From: Candidatus Hydrogenedentota bacterium | GTDB taxonomy: Bacteria > Hydrogenedentota > Hydrogenedentia > Hydrogenedentales > SLHB01 | Reading direction: 5' to 3' | Assembly (NCBI GenBank): GCA_029262095.1 | Contig: JAJDAB010000455.1 | Span: 1 to 10,415 of the forward strand | Length of the DNA stretch: 10,415 nt | Shown here: positions 1 to 5,793 of the stretch, one piece after another | How positions within the stretch are numbered: position 1 is the first letter of the stretch | How the letters are laid out: every line of letters starts with the position of its first letter | Made by a program: the position numbers and the translations under genes | The notes under the pieces: generated by a model | Databases searched by the model: none | The model's input: only the letters and a program-made list of their open reading frames with translations | Told to the model about the DNA's origin: nothing

Positions 1-107
1 AACGTGACGCGACTATCGGCGGCGGTTGCCGCACTTCCCATGAACAGCGTCGAGCACAAAATACAGGCGCCAATGGCGTGACCAAAGAACTGTTTCTTTA
101 ATATCAT
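1..107 (-). CDS. Partial exported protein (N-terminus only)
   Basis: Read on the minus strand, ATG at 107-105 opens a frame that runs without a stop to the window edge, giving 35 codons. The product starts MILKKQFFGH, continues through a hydrophobic stretch (AIGACILCSTLFMG) and ends in small residues (SAATAA-DS), which is a textbook Sec signal peptide with likely cleavage after Ala30. An AGAAGG Shine-Dalgarno lies 8 nt upstream of the ATG on that strand. The mature protein is outside the window, so its function cannot be named. It is divergent from the DUF4260 gene, and the 144 bp between them must carry the promoters for both. Alternative: a chance short frame, but signal peptide plus ribosome site argue against that. 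Confidence 0.72.
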   Translation of the reverse strand, partial: MILKKQFFGHAIGACILCSTLFMGSAATAADSRVT

Positions 108-251
108 TAGTTGGACCTTCTGGTTTCGGTATGTCTCGTCAACAACGCGGAGGAGTAAGGCATTCCAGAAACAGATGATAACGTTCCCTATACTGCTCAT
201 CAAGCACCCACAATCGGTGCCCCCGTAGAATCGAACCCAAAGGAAATACGA

Positions 252-605
252 ATGTTGAGGCCAACCATATTGCTGCGCCTAGAAGGTATGGCGGTATTTC
301 TGCTGTCCGCAATCGCCTATGCCCGAGTGGATGGAAATTGGTGGTGGTTTGCTATCTTGTTCCTGAGCCCCGACCTGTTCATGGCCGGATACTTCATTGA
401 TAAGCGCGTAGGCGCGGCGGTCTACAACCTCGTACATACCTACGCTGGGCCAGCGCTATTACTTGCGGCCATTTGGACGTTCGGCGGAGATCACCTCTTA
501 TGGTTGGCGTTCATTTGGACGGCGCACATCGGTTTCGACCGGCTATCCGGATTCGGCATCAAGTACGAGACGGCATTTCAAGACACACATCTGCAACGAG
601 TGTAA
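252..605 (+). CDS. DUF4260-family small membrane protein
   Basis: A 117-residue integral membrane protein with about four hydrophobic segments (roughly residues 5-23, 30-48, 58-76, 80-97). The family signature motifs of DUF4260 are all recognisable by eye: SPDLFMAGY (39-47), GAAVYNLVHTY (54-64), AHIGFDRLSGFGIKY (91-105) and the C-terminal FQDTHL (109-114). Length is normal for the family, so it looks complete. The start is supported by AAAGGA about 7 nt before the ATG. The biochemical function of DUF4260 is not known to me. It is divergent from the partial exported gene and convergent with the VOC gene (77 bp gap, no obvious terminator), so it is probably transcribed alone. Other frames over the same DNA (463-702, 473-787) lack family features and are shadows. 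Confidence 0.88.
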   Translation: MLRPTILLRLEGMAVFLLSAIAYARVDGNWWWFAILFLSPDLFMAGYFIDKRVGAAVYNLVHTYAGPALLLAAIWTFGGDHLLWLAFIWTAHIGFDRLSGFGIKYETAFQDTHLQRV

Positions 606-682
606 ACCCGGTGGTATCGCGTGGGGCTCTCTGCGCCTTCGCGTTTCAATCAACGACGCTACGATCCCGCCGCCGCAGTTGC

Positions 683-1075
683 TCAATTCAGCATCAAATT
701 AACACCAAACCTATCCGTGAACATGCCGAACCGGGCGCCCCAGAACATATCGCCAAGTGGCATTGTGATTTGCCCCCCCTCGGATAGTTTGTGGAATAGC
801 GTGTTCAATTCATCCACATCGTCCGTCGCGATATTCAAGGTGATGTTTCCCGCAGCCGGGGCGTCACCCATGCTATCCGATGCCATAATCGTGTATTCGC
901 CGAACCGCAGCGACATGTGCATGATCTTATTGTCGAGGGTCGGAGGCGCACCCATCTCCTTCGGACCATCTTTGTAATAGTTGAAGCTCTCGAAATCACC
1001 TCCGAGACAGTCTTTGTAGAAGTTCATGGCTTCCTCGCAAGTGCCGCCGAACGTGAGATACGGTGAAAGTTGCAT
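683..1075 (-). CDS. VOC-superfamily protein, PhnB-like
   Basis: A 130-residue cytosolic protein without a signal peptide. The N-terminus (PYLTFGGTCEEAMNFYKDCL) and the C-terminal motif FWGARFGMFTDRFGVNLML (about 110-128) are diagnostic of the PhnB/'3-demethylubiquinone methyltransferase-like' branch of the vicinal oxygen chelate (glyoxalase/dioxygenase) fold. Members are usually 130-150 residues and form dimers of paired beta-alpha-beta-beta-beta units; substrates are mostly unknown and the PhnB label does not imply phosphonate metabolism. The start ATG (1075-1073) has GGAGG about 9 nt upstream on the minus strand. It converges on the DUF4260 gene and diverges from the exported protein at 1401. 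Nothing in the neighbourhood points to its substrate. Confidence 0.9.
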   Translation of the reverse strand: MQLSPYLTFGGTCEEAMNFYKDCLGGDFESFNYYKDGPKEMGAPPTLDNKIMHMSLRFGEYTIMASDSMGDAPAAGNITLNIATDDVDELNTLFHKLSEGGQITMPLGDMFWGARFGMFTDRFGVNLMLN

Positions 1076-1400
1076 TTGGCTGGTCCTCCATCAATTTGCC
1101 TGTGTTTGAAGCCCTGAACTTCGTTCGTATCGCCTGTGGTTAACAGGAGAATACCAGGATATAGCGTGCTGGAAACCCCAACAACCCTAATCGCCACCTG
1201 ACCGTCTAACCGAACTGGAATAGGCTAGTTGATCTATTCCCGGAAATTCGCGAAGATAGGGATATCGCAAGAACGTCTGGCTGGCTGCGGAACCCCTGTA
1301 ACGGCTAGTGGTTCGGGCGACACAGTTACTAAATAGTGGTGCATTGGGCGCTTTTGGCAGCGCCGTCTGAAATAAGGCAAGCGAAAGAAAGGGCGGAATC
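1076..1400. other. Divergent intergenic region, 325 bp
   Basis: This lies between the divergent VOC gene and the exported protein at 1401. I see no coding frame with a ribosome site and no strong sigma-70 promoter. Only short imperfect symmetries occur, for example GGCGC/GCGCC flanking 8 nt near 1348-1365 and CCTGT/ACAGG around 1133-1148. It must hold promoters for both neighbours, but I cannot place them. A minus-strand frame entering it from 1552 is antisense to the exported gene and has no homology signal. Confidence 0.5.
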
Positions 1401-1811
1401 ATGAAGAAGTTCACGGTCATTCTAGTTGCGGCGGTCCTCTGCGCCACCATCGGTGCTACGGCGTATGTATCTGCGCAGGACAAACCTGGGGCAGCCCCCA
1501 AAGGCGAAAAGGGCGTCCTTGTCGGCGATGTAATCAGCGTTGCGGACTTCACAATGTACGGTCGTAAGGGAGAGGAACACGCCGCATCGGGTCAATTGCA
1601 AGTTGATCACGGCATGCCCATCGCCATTATCGAAGACGAGACAAATGAAGTGTGGCTGACCTGTTTTCGCGATCCAGCCCCGGCCTCGCATCTTGAAAGC
1701 GCAAATGACGCACTTCGCGACTATATGGGCAAGAAAGTCGCTCTCCAGGGCTTGAAGTTTAAGGCCGAAGGCGTAAATATGATTCGAATCTCTGTGGTGA
1801 GCGAATACTAA
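1401..1811 (+). CDS. Small exported protein, possible OB-fold-like domain
   Basis: A 136-residue protein with a clear signal peptide: MKK, a hydrophobic core (residues 5-20), and probable cleavage after AYVSA (residue 25). A Lys/Pro/Gly-rich spacer (26-38) follows, then one compact domain (39-136). The domain reads as GVLVGDVISVADFTMYG, a GMPIAII segment (71-77), EVWLTCF (83-89), then GKKVALQGLKFKAEGVNMIRISVV. This beta-strand order resembles small exported OB-fold-like domains with a G-x-V-x-D start, a central GxPxGLL segment and a 'GKxVxVxG' strand. Those often carry several cysteines for metal or disulphide; here the mature chain has only Cys88. The fold assignment is inference. Start choice rests on a GGGCGG-type site just before the ATG and on the signal peptide. 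A perfect hairpin lies 35 bp after the stop, and the next gene is 187 bp downstream. Role unknown. Confidence 0.75.
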   Translation: MKKFTVILVAAVLCATIGATAYVSAQDKPGAAPKGEKGVLVGDVISVADFTMYGRKGEEHAASGQLQVDHGMPIAIIEDETNEVWLTCFRDPAPASHLESANDALRDYMGKKVALQGLKFKAEGVNMIRISVVSEY

Positions 1812-1845
1812 GTCAATTATTTGCAATACCTTACAGTTATTTTAG

Positions 1846-1877
1846 TATGCCCGAATTTTTTTCAAAATTCGGGCATA
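1846..1877. terminator. Perfect 14-bp hairpin, candidate terminator
   Basis: Arms 1846-1859 (TATGCCCGAATTTT) and 1864-1877 are exact reverse complements around a 4-nt loop (TTTC on plus, GAAA on minus). It sits between the exported small protein and the cytochrome/copper protein and could end transcription of the former. Neither strand has a good T-run directly after the stem, so it is not a classic intrinsic terminator; an mRNA 3'-end stabiliser, a protein-binding palindrome or a dispersed repeat are alternatives. Confidence 0.45.
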
Positions 1878-1998
1878 ACTTTGAGCACTAATCTGTTTAG
1901 GTGAATAAGGTCTGGCTGTATCCAGTTTAATTTCGCTGGGGCACCGGATAATAATGTGGGGTAGTTAAGGTTAGCGTAATCGCTGGGAGACCGAAGAA

Positions 1999-3270
1999 AT
2001 GATACGTAAGTCTTTAATCTACGGCGTCGCCATTTGCGTGATGGGGACAAGTGCCGCTTTCGCTGCGGGCGAACCTGTCACGTTCACCAAGGACATTCTG
2101 CCCATCCTGCAGGAAAACTGCCAGACCTGCCATCGCGCTTCAGGTGCGAACATGTCTGGGATGGTTGCGCCCATGTCGTTCATGAATTATCAAGAGACAC
2201 GCCCGTGGGCCAAGGCCATCGTGAAAGTCACAGAATCCCGCGAAATGCCGCCGTGGAAAGCCACTGAAGCTTCGCATGGCCTATTTAAGAATGAGCGCGT
2301 CTTAACCGAAGACGAAATTGCACTCATCTCCACCTGGGCCAAGACTGGTGCGAAGCGTGGTAATCCCGCCGATGCGCCAGCGCTTGTCGAGTGGCCGGAC
2401 GCTGAAGGCTGGACCATCGGCGAGCCTGACCTTGTTGTCGATTTCCCGGAGCCGTTCTGGGTCGAAGACGAAGTACGCGACTTGTACGAGAACATCGAAA
2501 TCATTCTGACCGAAGAAATGTTGCCGGAAGACCGGTACATCAAAGGCATTCAATACAAGCCATCGAGTGAGGTCGTTCATCACATTATTGGTTACTCCAG
2601 TGCGCCGAACGCAGAGAGTAGTGGCGACGGCGACCGTTTCGGTCGCACACAACTTGGCGGCATGGCCCCGGGTACCGACCCGAACATGTTGCCGACTGGA
2701 TTCGGCATCCTGTTGAAAGCCGGTTCGAAGATTACATTGCAAATGCACTACCACAAAGAAGCAGGTCCCGGCACAGGCGAATGGGACAGCTCTCAGATGG
2801 GCCTTGTCTTCCACGACGAGGAAGTGCAACACCCGATTACAATCGAACCCATCGCATACGGCAACTTCGAAATCCCGCCGCATCAGAAATCCTGGCGTGT
2901 GGGTGCCCGGGAAACATTCGAGAAGCCCATTCTCATCACAAGCCTGATGCCGCACATGCATTTGCGTGGTGCAGCGGCCAAATATGTCGCGCACTACCCC
3001 GATGGCTCGACGGAACTGTTGTTGGACGTCCCGCAGTATGACTTCAACTGGCAGATCGACTACTTCTACAAGGAACCCAAGCTCCTCCCAGCGGGCTCCA
3101 GTATTGAAGTCGAGATGAGATTCGATAACTCGGAAGATCGCGCAGCCTTTACGTACATCGATCCGAACCGTGCCGTTAAATTCGGCGGTCCGACCACGGA
3201 CGAAATGGACCTGATGTGGATGACCTATGCGACCGTCGAAGACGGTTCAGCGGACGAAGCGGGCGACTAA
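1999..3270 (+). CDS. Exported mono-haem c-type cytochrome / PHM-like copper monooxygenase-type protein
   Basis: 423 residues, with a signal peptide ending near AFAA (residue 23). The N-terminal part (24-125) is a small cytochrome c-like domain: CQTCH at 41-45 binds haem, with Met59 (APMSF) and Met83 (EMPPW) as candidate distal ligands. The rest matches the two-domain fold of copper type II ascorbate-dependent monooxygenases (peptidylglycine monooxygenase family). By motif, the CuH ligands are His194-His195 (VVHHII) and His250 (LQMHYH). The CuM ligands are His319 and His321 (MPHMHLRG) and Met403 (TTDEM). All six expected ligands are present, so it may be catalytically competent; the substrate is unknown. 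It ends just after the second copper domain. It is a paralogue of the minus-strand gene at 5794-7401. A GGGAG site lies about 9 nt before the ATG, and a strong terminator follows at 3309. A cytochrome-only electron-transfer role is the alternative. Confidence 0.85.
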   Translation: MIRKSLIYGVAICVMGTSAAFAAGEPVTFTKDILPILQENCQTCHRASGANMSGMVAPMSFMNYQETRPWAKAIVKVTESREMPPWKATEASHGLFKNERVLTEDEIALISTWAKTGAKRGNPADAPALVEWPDAEGWTIGEPDLVVDFPEPFWVEDEVRDLYENIEIILTEEMLPEDRYIKGIQYKPSSEVVHHIIGYSSAPNAESSGDGDRFGRTQLGGMAPGTDPNMLPTGFGILLKAGSKITLQMHYHKEAGPGTGEWDSSQMGLVFHDEEVQHPITIEPIAYGNFEIPPHQKSWRVGARETFEKPILITSLMPHMHLRGAAAKYVAHYPDGSTELLLDVPQYDFNWQIDYFYKEPKLLPAGSSIEVEMRFDNSEDRAAFTYIDPNRAVKFGGPTTDEMDLMWMTYATVEDGSADEAGD

Positions 3271-3308
3271 GCCAACTTCTAGAAGCACTGTTACACAGCG
3301 AGTACTCC

Positions 3309-3343
3309 GGCCCCGTCCAGTCTTATCTGGGCGGGGCCTTTTT
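3309..3343 (+). terminator. Rho-independent terminator
   Basis: Arms 3309-3320 (GGCCCCGTCCAG) and 3327-3338 (CTGGGCGGGGCC) pair over 12 bp with one G-U, loop TCTTAT, followed directly by TTTTT (3339-3343). It lies 39 bp after the stop of the cytochrome/copper gene and should end that transcript, making the gene downstream at 3610 an independent unit. Confidence 0.9.
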
Positions 3344-3406
3344 ATGTTCAGCCGACTTGTAACTTTGAACCCGCGCCGCGACACTTCAAAATACTACTGC
3401 GGCCCC

Positions 3407-3440
3407 GTGTTTAAGTGCGTGTAAACACATCCTTTATACT
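3407..3440 (+). promoter_or_regulatory. Candidate promoter with overlapping operator-like palindrome
   Basis: TATACT at 3435-3440 is one base from the sigma-70 -10 consensus. Just upstream, GTGTTTA (3407-3413) and TAAACAC (3422-3428) form 7-bp inverted arms with an 8-nt spacer, covering the place where a -35 box would sit. No good TTGACA is visible, which would fit an activator-dependent promoter or simply a false call. If real, the start point would be near 3447 and the leader of the repeat-protein gene about 160 nt long. Confidence 0.3.
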
Positions 3441-3444
3441 TCCC

Positions 3445-3537
3445 TAATCGGCTTAGAGGTGATAGACTTGCTCGGTTCGGCTGGGTTGCGAAGGGCTAGT
3501 GTGCTTGGGTGCGCGCGCGCCCTGCAGAGGCCGATTA
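3445..3537 (+). promoter_or_regulatory. Possible structured 5' leader of the repeat-protein gene
   Basis: TAATCGGC (3445-3452) is an exact reverse complement of GCCGATTA (3530-3537); with the neighbouring bases the stem reaches 10 pairs including one G-U. It closes a loop of about 73 nt. That loop holds a compact GC-rich hairpin at 3507-3522, built on an alternating (GC)5 run at 3511-3520. The closing stem begins about where transcription would start from TATACT at 3435. I recognise no known riboswitch class. No coding frame with a ribosome site occupies the interval from 3344 to 3609. Confidence 0.3.
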
Positions 3538-3609
3538 AAGTGATTCAATTTCGAACTGAACTATTGGCACTGGAAATCGGTGCGGACTTTGGCTAAGGAG
3601 GATGTCTTC

Positions 3610-5667
3610 ATGAATGGATTACGGGTAAGCAAACCGGGAGCGTTAGTAGTCAGCTCGCTCGCGTTCTTGCTAATTGCCAGCAGTGCGGCGTGGGCGCAAG
3701 ACGAACCATCGACGTTGGCGGCCAGCGATGCCGAAGACTTGATGGGCACATGGGACCTGAAGATGGACTTCCAAGGGACGCCCATCGACATGACCGCTGA
3801 ATTCAAGGAAGAAGACGGTAAGACCATCGCCGTCGTAACGTCCGCAGTACAGCCGGGCGAACTCGTGATTTCTGACATTAAGCGCGACGAAAATTCGTTG
3901 GTTATGAATGGTGCGATCGAAATGGGCGAAGGCGATCAAGCCACTTCCATCGCGCTGACAATAACCATGGAAATCGACGGCAACACCACGACCGGTCACG
4001 TCAAAGACGAAGCCGGACTCATCGATGCCGACATCACCGGTGCCAAAGCAGGATCCGCATCAGACCTTGATGCAGCGGAAGCGAAGGACTGGTTGGGTAC
4101 GTGGAACATTTCGATGGATTTCCAGGGCACGCCGGTCAGCATGACGTTAGCCCTAACCGACGCAGGCGGCAAAGTCGCGGGTGTATTGGAATCGCCGACC
4201 AATCCCGAACCGATTGCGATCTCCGATATCACCAAAACGGACGATGGTCTTGAACTCAAATACGGCATCGAGTTCGGCGGCAATCCGGTCGACCTTGTCA
4301 TGGCGTTAGTAAATGACGGCGATGCTGTCACTGGTACGTTGGGCGATACCAACGGAATGTTTTCCGCGGATCTCGAACTGGAAAAGGCCGAGGGCAATGA
4401 CACCGCTTCGGCAGGTACACCATCGAATCTCGATGTCGCGGATGCTGCGGGGTTTCTAGGAACTTGGGACGTTTCCATGGAATTCCAAGGGACTCCAGTC
4501 AGTATGACGCTCACCATGGCTGACGCGGGTGGCAAAGTCGCTGCCACGATTATTTCACCGACGTCGCCCGATCCGATTGAAGTCACCGAAATTGAAAAGA
4601 CGGACGACGGCCTGGACCTGAAGTACGGCATCGAATTCGGCGGTAATCCAGTTGATCTCGTCATGGCGCTGAAACTCGATGGCGAGGCGTTCACGGGCAC
4701 CCTGGGCGACACGAACGGCATGTTCTCCGCCGACTTGACCGGTGCTAAAACTGAGGGCGGAGCTGCTGCGGCGGCTGCGCCGTTCAAAGTGGGAGCCGAG
4801 TATGCGTCCGACTTGGACGTAGCAGACGCGAAGGACTACATCGGCGGCTGGAAGTTGGCCATGGAGTTGCGCGGCAATCCCATGAGCATGACGCTCGTGC
4901 TCCAAGATGTTGAAGGCAAAGTCGGCGCATTTATCACTTCAATGTTCGCGCCCGAACCAGCGGTCATCGAAGATATTGAAATGACAGACGAAGGCATGAA
5001 AATGCTGTACGAGGCGAAGTTTGGCCCGCAAAGTCTGGACATCAATATCGTCGCGAAGCTTGAAAGCGATGCCTTGGCGGGTTCGTTTGCCGATACCGGT
5101 GGACTGATTTCCGCGGAATTCACAGGCGAACGGTTGAGCGAAGACCAAATTGCTACTGCTTCCCAGCAGTCGCGTCGTCGCGGAGGACGTCGTGGCGGTG
5201 TAGATACCGGCGAGACGGAAATCAGAATCGAAGGCGAAGAAATCAAAATTGCGTACGCAACGCTCAAGAGCGATACAGACGATTTCGAGTCCCTTGAAAA
5301 CCTTAAAGACGGCGAAGTATTCACCTTCACGCGAGGCCGGGCATCGAAGCTATTGACCGAGGCCGACCTCAAGTTCGGCGACGCCGTCATAAAACAAGGC
5401 AACGCGCACGAATCGTATCCCGGCGTCTACAGTCTGTGGCTCAAGAAAGTCGGCGACGGCTGGCATTTGGTTGCCAACGAACACGCGGACATCTGGGGCA
5501 CGCAACATGAACCAGCAGCGGATGTCGCAGAAATCCCGCTGACCGCTGCAAAAGCGGACAAAGAAGAAAAGCAATTCACGATCGAACTCGTTGAAGAAGG
5601 CTCGGGCGGTACGCTCAAAATCGCATGGGGCGGCCACGCCTGGAGTGCCAAGTTCAGCGCAGAGTAG
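3610..5667 (+). CDS. Exported protein with four tandem beta modules and a DUF2911-like C-terminus
   Basis: 685 residues from the ATG at 3610, chosen because AAGGAGG (3595-3601) lies 8 nt upstream; an in-frame GTG at 3580 would overlap that site. A signal peptide (hydrophobic core ALVVSSLAFLLIASS) ends at AWA-QDE, near residue 30. Four homologous units of about 105 residues start near residues 43, 160, 281 and 409. Each begins with a G(T/G)W motif, continues with alternating beta-strand patterns and ends in a 'tGt..d..G.fsadl' strand. Units 2 and 3 are the most alike; unit 1 is the most diverged. An Ala-rich linker precedes unit 4, and an Arg/Gly linker (SRRRGGRRGG, 521-530) separates unit 4 from the C-terminal domain (about 538-685). 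That domain carries the DUF2911 pattern: PGVYSLWL, a WHLVANEHADIWGTQHEP segment, then AEIPL. No catalytic residues are evident; binding or scaffolding is inferred. A terminator at 5695 follows. Confidence 0.85.
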   Translation: MNGLRVSKPGALVVSSLAFLLIASSAAWAQDEPSTLAASDAEDLMGTWDLKMDFQGTPIDMTAEFKEEDGKTIAVVTSAVQPGELVISDIKRDENSLVMNGAIEMGEGDQATSIALTITMEIDGNTTTGHVKDEAGLIDADITGAKAGSASDLDAAEAKDWLGTWNISMDFQGTPVSMTLALTDAGGKVAGVLESPTNPEPIAISDITKTDDGLELKYGIEFGGNPVDLVMALVNDGDAVTGTLGDTNGMFSADLELEKAEGNDTASAGTPSNLDVADAAGFLGTWDVSMEFQGTPVSMTLTMADAGGKVAATIISPTSPDPIEVTEIEKTDDGLDLKYGIEFGGNPVDLVMALKLDGEAFTGTLGDTNGMFSADLTGAKTEGGAAAAAAPFKVGAEYASDLDVADAKDYIGGWKLAMELRGNPMSMTLVLQDVEGKVGAFITSMFAPEPAVIEDIEMTDEGMKMLYEAKFGPQSLDINIVAKLESDALAGSFADTGGLISAEFTGERLSEDQIATASQQSRRRGGRRGGVDTGETEIRIEGEEIKIAYATLKSDTDDFESLENLKDGEVFTFTRGRASKLLTEADLKFGDAVIKQGNAHESYPGVYSLWLKKVGDGWHLVANEHADIWGTQHEPAADVAEIPLTAAKADKEEKQFTIELVEEGSGGTLKIAWGGHAWSAKFSAE
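3736..5139 (+). repeat. Four in-frame coding repeats
   Basis: Units start at about 3736, 4087, 4450 and 4834, so the spacing is about 351, 363 and 384 bp, all multiples of three. Units 2 and 3 share long identical peptide stretches such as KYGIEFGGNPVDLVMAL, yet 8 of those 17 codons differ synonymously. The duplication is therefore not very recent, and the protein sequence has been conserved. Linkers between units vary in length and composition. Confidence 0.85.
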
Positions 5668-5694
5668 GCCGCTAATATCATTTGGTCATGAATG

Positions 5695-5734
5695 AAGAAG
5701 CCTGGAGCCGCGCAAGCGGCTCCAGGCTTCTTTT
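5695..5734. terminator. Strong hairpin terminator between convergent genes
   Basis: Arms 5695-5711 (AAGAAGCCTGGAGCCGC) and 5716-5732 are perfectly complementary over 17 bp, with a GCAA (GNRA) tetraloop closed by C-G. The plus strand continues into TTTT (5731-5734) and CTGTT. A second pair of 7-bp arms, TCATGAA (5686-5692) and TTCATGA (5738-5744), encloses it. It ends the repeat-protein gene (stop at 5667) and may also serve the minus-strand gene ending at 5794, although the T-run on that side is weak. Confidence 0.92.
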
Positions 5735-5793
5735 CTGTTCATGATAGGAATGACGGTTAGGAACTCATACCGATCGAATGGATCGGTTACAGA

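Noticed and set aside
189..194. TATACT as a -10 box for the DUF4260 gene
   Set aside because: No acceptable -35 box at 15 to 19 bp upstream; a hexamer alone is too frequent to call.
174..227. 17-codon frame after a GGAGGAG sequence
   Set aside because: The Shine-Dalgarno-like sequence is too far from the ATG, and the peptide has no feature of interest.
3580..3609. Upstream GTG start for the repeat protein
   Set aside because: It would place the strong AAGGAGG inside the coding region and add ten charged residues before a normal signal peptide; ATG at 3610 is better.
3996..4787. Long minus-strand open frame (263 codons) antisense to the repeat protein
   Set aside because: It mirrors the repeat structure of the plus-strand gene, is Ser/Pro/Val-rich with no family motif, and has no ribosome site. 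The absence of stops follows from the codon bias of the real gene.
3736..5139. Repeats considered as a CRISPR array or DNA satellite
   Set aside because: Unit length is over 350 bp, the spacing keeps the reading frame and differences are largely synonymous, so these are protein domain repeats.
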